From assembly GCA_028822945.1 (NCBI GenBank), contig JAPKCN010000062.1, forward strand, positions 1 through 9,502: DNA of 9,502 nt, in the 5' to 3' direction. Numbering within the stretch: the first letter of the stretch is position 1; each line of letters starts with the position of its first letter. Of this stretch, positions 5,685-9,502 are shown in pieces. Below the pieces are notes generated by a model that saw only the letters and a list, made by a program, of their open reading frames with translations, had not been told where the DNA came from and searched no databases. The translations under genes and the position numbers were made by a program. This stretch comes from Porticoccaceae bacterium (lineage in GTDB: Bacteria > Pseudomonadota > Gammaproteobacteria > Pseudomonadales > Porticoccaceae).

Positions 5685-7166
5685 ATGTCGCAACTTTCTA
5701 TACCGACCATTACCGCCTTTCTCGTCTATGTCAGTGTAGTGCTGGGTATTGGTTTTTTTGCATACATCCGCACGCGCAGCGCCGGCGATTACTTTCTCGG
5801 TGGTCGCCAGCTATCGCCGATGGTTTCGGCGATCAGTGCCGGTGCCTCAGATATGAGCGGTTGGGTGTTACTTGGACTGCCAGGTTATGCATATCTTGCC
5901 GGTTTAGAGGCGGCATGGATTTCTATTGGGCTGGTGATTGGGGTTGCCGCAAATTGGTTATTAATGGCTAAACGATTGCGTATTTACAGTGCTCAGTTGG
6001 ACGATGCAGTTACCTTGCCCACTTATTTACAGCGGCGCTTTGCAGATCGGACGCCGTGGTTAAAATCGATTGCCTCGGTGAGTATATTATTGTTCTTCTT
6101 GTTTTATGTGGGCTCCGGATTAATTGCTGGGGGTAAGCTATTTAACGAAGTATTTGGTTTTGATTATCAACTGGCTGTGTTTGTTAGTGTCGGTTTAATA
6201 TTACTATACACCTTGTTCGGTGGATTTTTAGCAGTATCATGGACCGACGTATTTCAGGGTATTTTAATGTTGCTGGCGCTCGTTTTGGTACCGCTATTGG
6301 TGATCGATCAGTCCGGTGGCATGCGCGAATTCAGCGGCAGTATTGAGCGGGTCAATCCGCACTTGCTGAATATTTTTACATCGGCGGACGGCAAGGCGCT
6401 GACCCTGATGACGATTGTCAGCTTCATGGCCTGGGGCCTGGGATACTTTGGTCAGCCGCATATACTCGCGCGTTTTATGGCGCTACGCTCCCCCGACGAC
6501 GCCTCGCGGGCGGCTTTAATTGGCGTGACTTGGGCACTGACTTGCTATGCCATGGCAATTTTGGTCGGCCTGAGTGGTATAGCGACCCTCGATACGCTGC
6601 TGGATGACTCAGAAAAAGTCTTTATTGCCCTTACAAGTTTAATTTTTCATCCGTTGATTGCCGGTGTGCTACTAGCGGCAATTTTAGCGGCGATCATGAG
6701 CACTGTAGATTCGCAATTACTGGTGTGTTCGGCCTCGCTAGCGGAGGATCTCTATCCGCTGGTCACGCGAAAGCCGCTTAGCGCAGTGCAGCGCTTGCGC
6801 GTGGCGCGTATTGCAGTTGTTGCTTTAGCGCTATTGGCGACCGGATTGGCGATGAATCCGGAGAGTAAAGTACTCGAGGTGGTGTCCTATGCATGGGCCG
6901 GTCTTGGCGCGTCGCTCGGCCCTGCGGTTCTGCTGAGTTTATATTGGCGTAACATGACTGCCGCGGGCGCGCTGACGGGCGTACTGGTGGGTGGTCTAAC
7001 GGTGATTGTCTGGTCGCGTCTCGAGGGCGGACTGTATGATCTGTATGCCTTATTGCCAGGCTTTGTGTTTGCGTTAGTCGCGATTGTAGTCGTCAGCCGG
7101 GTAAGTCGCAAAGGTCGCGACCCGCGCGTGCTGGCGGAGTTCGATAAGATGCGCAGTCAGCGCTAA
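5685..7166 (+). CDS. putP: Sodium/proline symporter (SSS family)
   Basis: Inner-membrane sodium:proline symporter of 493 aa (E. coli PutP is 502), with the family's 13-helix hydrophobic pattern. Diagnostic segments: YFLGGRQLSP (36-45), SAGASDMSGW (51-60) with Asp56 at the position of the sodium-essential E. coli Asp55, GGFLAVSWTD (179-188), WGLGYFGQPHILARFM (250-265), and MSTVDSQLLVCS (338-349) with Ser339/Thr340 matching the Na2-site Ser340/Thr341. The last helices and WAGLGASLGPAVLLSLYW also match PutP closely. ATG 5685 was chosen because AGGA (5673-5676) lies eight bases upstream; ATG 5676 three codons earlier overlaps that site, and a TTG at 5601 would add an unlikely polar extension. No putA is adjacent, so proline may serve as an osmolyte or be catabolised from elsewhere. 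It converges on argS with a 33-base gap and no clear terminator. Confidence 0.95.
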   Translation: MSQLSIPTITAFLVYVSVVLGIGFFAYIRTRSAGDYFLGGRQLSPMVSAISAGASDMSGWVLLGLPGYAYLAGLEAAWISIGLVIGVAANWLLMAKRLRIYSAQLDDAVTLPTYLQRRFADRTPWLKSIASVSILLFFLFYVGSGLIAGGKLFNEVFGFDYQLAVFVSVGLILLYTLFGGFLAVSWTDVFQGILMLLALVLVPLLVIDQSGGMREFSGSIERVNPHLLNIFTSADGKALTLMTIVSFMAWGLGYFGQPHILARFMALRSPDDASRAALIGVTWALTCYAMAILVGLSGIATLDTLLDDSEKVFIALTSLIFHPLIAGVLLAAILAAIMSTVDSQLLVCSASLAEDLYPLVTRKPLSAVQRLRVARIAVVALALLATGLAMNPESKVLEVVSYAWAGLGASLGPAVLLSLYWRNMTAAGALTGVLVGGLTVIVWSRLEGGLYDLYALLPGFVFALVAIVVVSRVSRKGRDPRVLAEFDKMRSQR

Positions 7167-7199
7167 ATATGGCCATCACTGGGTTGGTTTTCTGCCACT

Positions 7200-8927
7200 T
7201 TACATATGCTGCATAACTTCAATACCCAATAGGTCAAGGCCGCGTGCCAGAGTTTTGGCACTTAAAGCGCTCAGTTGCAAGCGGCTCGAGCGGTCGACTG
7301 GATCGACATCAGCTTTTAAAATCGGGCAGCTCTCATAGAATGACATGTATGCGCTGGCGAGTTCATAGAGATAGCTGCAGAGTACGTGCGGATAGCACTC
7401 GACTGCCACTTGATCGAGAATTTCCTCAAACTGTAACAGCTTCAGGGCTAATTTCTTTTCCTCTGGCTTAGCAATTATCACTGCGGCGTAGTGTGTTTCG
7501 AAATCGACATTGGCGCGTCGGAAAATACTGCAAATGCGCGTGTAAGCGTATTGTAAATAGGGCGCGGTATTGCCCTCGAACGATAGCATCGCCTCCCAAT
7601 CAAAAATGTAATCGGTGGTGCGAGTTTTGCTTAGATCGGCATATTTGACTGCGCCAATACCAACTTTGCGGGCCACATCGATTATTTCATCGTCGTTGAG
7701 GTCGGGGTTTTTTTCGCGGATTAGCTGCGCCGCCCGCTCCTCGGCCTCATCGATTAAATCGGCCAGTTTCACGGTTCCACCGGCGCGGGTTTTAAATGGT
7801 TTGCCATCACTGCCCATCATGGTCCCAAATGCGTGGTGTTCGAGACTGACCTCGCTGGTCACCAGTCCGGCCTTGCGTCCGGCACTAAATACCTGCTTCA
7901 TGTGGAGTGCCTGCCGAGCATCGATAAAATACAGAATGCGATCGGCTTCGAGGGTTTTTGCGCGGTATTCTAGCGCTGCTAAATCGGTTGTAGCGTAGAG
8001 GAAACCGTTATCCGATTTGCGCACAATCATGACCGATGGGTGGCCTTTCTTATCCGCTAGGTCACCAAGAAAAATCACCTTGGCACCCTGATCATCGACA
8101 GCCAATCCTTGCTCGATTAGTTTTTTGACAATAGGTTCTAATTGGCTGTTATAGGCACTTTCTGGTTGCACATGTTCGGCGGTTAAGCCGACATTGATGC
8201 GTTGATAGATGTCTAGATTATGCGCTACCGAGGTATCGATGAATTGCTTCCACAGCGCAAGACAATGCTCATCGCCAGACTGTAGTCTAACCACATAGGC
8301 GCGGGCGCGATCTGCAAAATCAGAGTCCTCATCAAAATGTCGTTTTGCCTGTTGATAGAATTTCTCGAGATCATTGAGTGCCAGGTCGCCGCGTTTTTCA
8401 GTGCCGAGGTGGCGTTCTAATTCTGCGATGAGCATGCCAAATTGGGTACCCCAATCGCCCATATGGTTTTGTCGAATAACATGGTCGCCGCGGTTTTCGA
8501 GTACCCGCGCTATACAATCGCCAATAATAGTAGAACGCAGGTGCCCGACATGCATTTGTTTAGCTAAATTAGGACTCGAGTAGTCGATGACAACCCGACT
8601 AGACGGGCGTTCAACAGACTCTGTACTGGCGTCATACTGGAGTTGCTCGGCAATAAATGTGGCACTTAGATGGAGATTAATAAATCCGGGGCCCGCGATT
8701 TCAACGCGCTCGGCAATCCCGTTTAAATCTAGGTTATCGACAATCTGTTGCGCCAGTGCGCGCGGGTTTTTGGCCATACGTTTGGCCGCGGCCATAGCAC
8801 CATTCGCTTGGTAGTCACCAAATTGCGCACGCGCACTTAGTGTCAAGACAGGCTGGCAATCGGCGGGGATGCCGGCAGCGAGCATAGCGTTCGACAGACG
8901 CTGGTTTAATAGATTCTTGATGGGCAT
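7200..8927 (-). CDS. argS: Arginyl-tRNA synthetase
   Basis: Class I aminoacyl-tRNA synthetase that charges tRNA-Arg with arginine using ATP; essential and cytoplasmic. The 575-aa product is almost the length of E. coli ArgS (577). The N-terminal tRNA-recognition domain includes AQFGDYQANG (34-43) and VEIAGPGFINLHL (75-87). The Rossmann-fold signature appears as SSPNLAKQMHVGH (117-129), where HVGH is the ArgS form of the HIGH motif. The second-half segment GSDGKPFKTRAGGTVKLADL occupies the KMSKS-loop region, which lacks the canonical lysine motif as in many bacterial ArgS. The C-terminal anticodon-binding helices end in LARGLDLLGIEVMQHM. ATG 8927 was chosen because alignment with known ArgS begins at MPIKNLL and the best promoter lies upstream of it; an in-frame start at 8990 would add 21 unrelated residues. 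The Shine-Dalgarno is weak. Confidence 0.97.
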   Translation of the reverse strand: MPIKNLLNQRLSNAMLAAGIPADCQPVLTLSARAQFGDYQANGAMAAAKRMAKNPRALAQQIVDNLDLNGIAERVEIAGPGFINLHLSATFIAEQLQYDASTESVERPSSRVVIDYSSPNLAKQMHVGHLRSTIIGDCIARVLENRGDHVIRQNHMGDWGTQFGMLIAELERHLGTEKRGDLALNDLEKFYQQAKRHFDEDSDFADRARAYVVRLQSGDEHCLALWKQFIDTSVAHNLDIYQRINVGLTAEHVQPESAYNSQLEPIVKKLIEQGLAVDDQGAKVIFLGDLADKKGHPSVMIVRKSDNGFLYATTDLAALEYRAKTLEADRILYFIDARQALHMKQVFSAGRKAGLVTSEVSLEHHAFGTMMGSDGKPFKTRAGGTVKLADLIDEAEERAAQLIREKNPDLNDDEIIDVARKVGIGAVKYADLSKTRTTDYIFDWEAMLSFEGNTAPYLQYAYTRICSIFRRANVDFETHYAAVIIAKPEEKKLALKLLQFEEILDQVAVECYPHVLCSYLYELASAYMSFYESCPILKADVDPVDRSSRLQLSALSAKTLARGLDLLGIEVMQHM

Positions 8928-8956
8928 GGCAAGCTCGGTTATCGGCGGAAGTGCGG

Positions 8957-8984
8957 ATTGTAGTTTTACCCATGGCGAAAGCAA
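8957..8984 (-). promoter_or_regulatory. Probable argS promoter
   Basis: On the minus strand, TTGCTT (8984-8979) and TACAAT (8962-8957) are separated by 16 bases, and the -10 ends 29 bases before ATG 8927. This gives a short leader of about 23 bases. The -10 is good and the -35 matches in its first three bases. Its position argues against the longer argS reading from 8990. Confidence 0.45.
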
Positions 8985-9057
8985 AGACAAAACTGTAATG
9001 CTTAATTTATGACGGTTGGTTCGCGACCCACATCAAGTGGCATGGAGTTGGCAGGTT

Positions 9058-9066
9058 TGCTATCCT
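9058..9066 (+). promoter_or_regulatory. Possible oadG promoter with extended -10
   Basis: TGC-TATCCT is an extended -10 element (TGN plus hexamer 9061-9066). The -35 at 17-base spacing (TGGCAT, 9038-9043) is weak, which an extended -10 can tolerate. It would give a leader of about 70 bases before ATG 9142. Confidence 0.35.
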
Positions 9067-9141
9067 CTACACGCTAAATTAGGTCAATTGGCGTTTGTTG
9101 AGCGTCTATTAAATGCTCCATAAGTCCATGTGAGGGTGTCG

Positions 9142-9390
9142 ATGCAAACAACATTAATTGATCAGGGACTCGATCTGATGCTGTTTGGCATGGGAACGGT
9201 GTTCAGTTTTTTGTTTTTGTTGGTGATGGCCACTAAGGCAATGTCGGCGTTGGTCAATCGTTGGTTGCCGGATGCCTTAGTATCTGATGATAGCGTTGAA
9301 TCAAAGGCATTGCTTACCGGTTCAGCGGTCGATCCAAGGGTCGCCAAAGTCATCCAAGCTGCCATTGATCGCCACCGCAAGAGTGTTTAG
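9142..9390 (+). CDS. oadG: Oxaloacetate decarboxylase gamma subunit
   Basis: Small membrane subunit (82 aa) of the sodium-pumping oxaloacetate decarboxylase, in which it holds the alpha and beta subunits together. There is one N-terminal membrane helix, LMLFGMGTVFSFLFLLVMA (about residues 12-30), containing the GMGTVFSFL pattern seen in OadG. A polar linker and a basic cytoplasmic tail (VIQAAIDRHRKSV) follow; the length is normal for the family. ATG 9142 has GAGG (9132-9135) six bases upstream. A GTG at 9130 would add four residues but lacks such a site. The gene begins an operon that probably continues with oadA and oadB past the window. Confidence 0.85.
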   Translation: MQTTLIDQGLDLMLFGMGTVFSFLFLLVMATKAMSALVNRWLPDALVSDDSVESKALLTGSAVDPRVAKVIQAAIDRHRKSV

Positions 9391-9468
9391 TAGCGTGCAT
9401 ATTGGAGTGGCTGCAGCTGACGTGTTATCGCTGTATTTATCTATTGAGTAACGTTTTAGGAAGTGTCT

Positions 9469-9502
9469 ATGTCTGACTATACGCCGGTTGCGAAGTCCTC
9501 AC
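9469..9502 (+). CDS. Start of the next gene, probably oadA (truncated by window edge)
   Basis: Eleven codons (MSDYTPVAKSS) plus one base are visible. ATG 9469 has AGGA (9458-9461) seven bases upstream, a good ribosome site. The 78-base gap from oadG and the usual oadGAB gene order suggest the biotin-containing alpha subunit, but the visible residues precede any conserved motif, so the identity rests on context alone. Confidence 0.5.
   Translation, partial: MSDYTPVAKSS

Noticed and set aside
78..6589. A shared 12-base string TATAGCGACCCT near 78 and 6578
   Set aside because: Both copies lie in coding regions and encode short Ala-Thr-Leu stretches; coincidence is the simplest explanation.
7167..7199. 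Terminator between putP and argS
   Set aside because: Only TGGCCA and a 3-bp stem were found, with no adequate stem plus T-run on either strand.
1091..8580. CTCGAG appears about eight times, above the two or so expected by chance
   Set aside because: All copies lie in coding sequence, several as Leu-Glu codons; this is probably codon or oligonucleotide bias rather than a signal.
8928..8990. Longer ArgS N-terminus starting at 8990
   Set aside because: Known ArgS proteins begin at the MPIKNLL position, and the best promoter elements lie in the extra segment.

Overview
The window looks like chromosomal DNA from a free-living gammaproteobacterium, probably marine or otherwise sodium-rich. The evidence is a set of recognisable gammaproteobacterial housekeeping proteins (ArgS, SmrA, SlyD, PutP, a Blc-type lipocalin, OadG), roughly balanced base composition, dense packing and Shine-Dalgarno sites. 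The order or genus cannot be fixed from this sequence. No mobile element, CRISPR array, phage gene, rRNA or tRNA was seen.

Layout. (1) Positions 2-1489, plus strand: the 3' part of a large acyl-CoA dehydrogenase of the AcdA/DmdC-like group, cut by the left edge. (2) Facing it, 2880-1607 minus strand: a SlyD-like peptidyl-prolyl isomerase and a TSUP (TauE/SafE) membrane transporter joined by a one-base TGATG overlap. (3) Divergent from slyD, 3015-3656 plus strand: an SmrA-type Smr-domain protein. (4) Positions 3737-5010, plus strand: a DUF6134 exported protein and a Blc-type lipocalin lipoprotein joined by a four-base ATGA overlap. (5) A 674-base stretch, 5011-5684, has no convincing gene except perhaps a small hydrophobic ORF (5376-5582). 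It carries several inverted repeats, including a hairpin close to the next gene. (6) Positions 5685-7166, plus strand: a PutP-type sodium/proline symporter. (7) Facing it, 8927-7200 minus strand: complete arginyl-tRNA synthetase. (8) Divergent from argS, 9142 onward, plus strand: OadG, the small membrane subunit of sodium-pumping oxaloacetate decarboxylase, then the first 11 codons of the next gene, probably oadA.

How the genes relate. Two tight pairs (slyD-TSUP and DUF6134-lipocalin) are probably co-translated. The Oad complex exports sodium using decarboxylation energy and PutP spends a sodium gradient on proline uptake, which fits a sodium-based physiology but does not show co-regulation. 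Nothing here is clearly a new system. The best leads are the DUF6134-lipocalin pair, the SlyD-transporter overlap and the structured gap upstream of putP.
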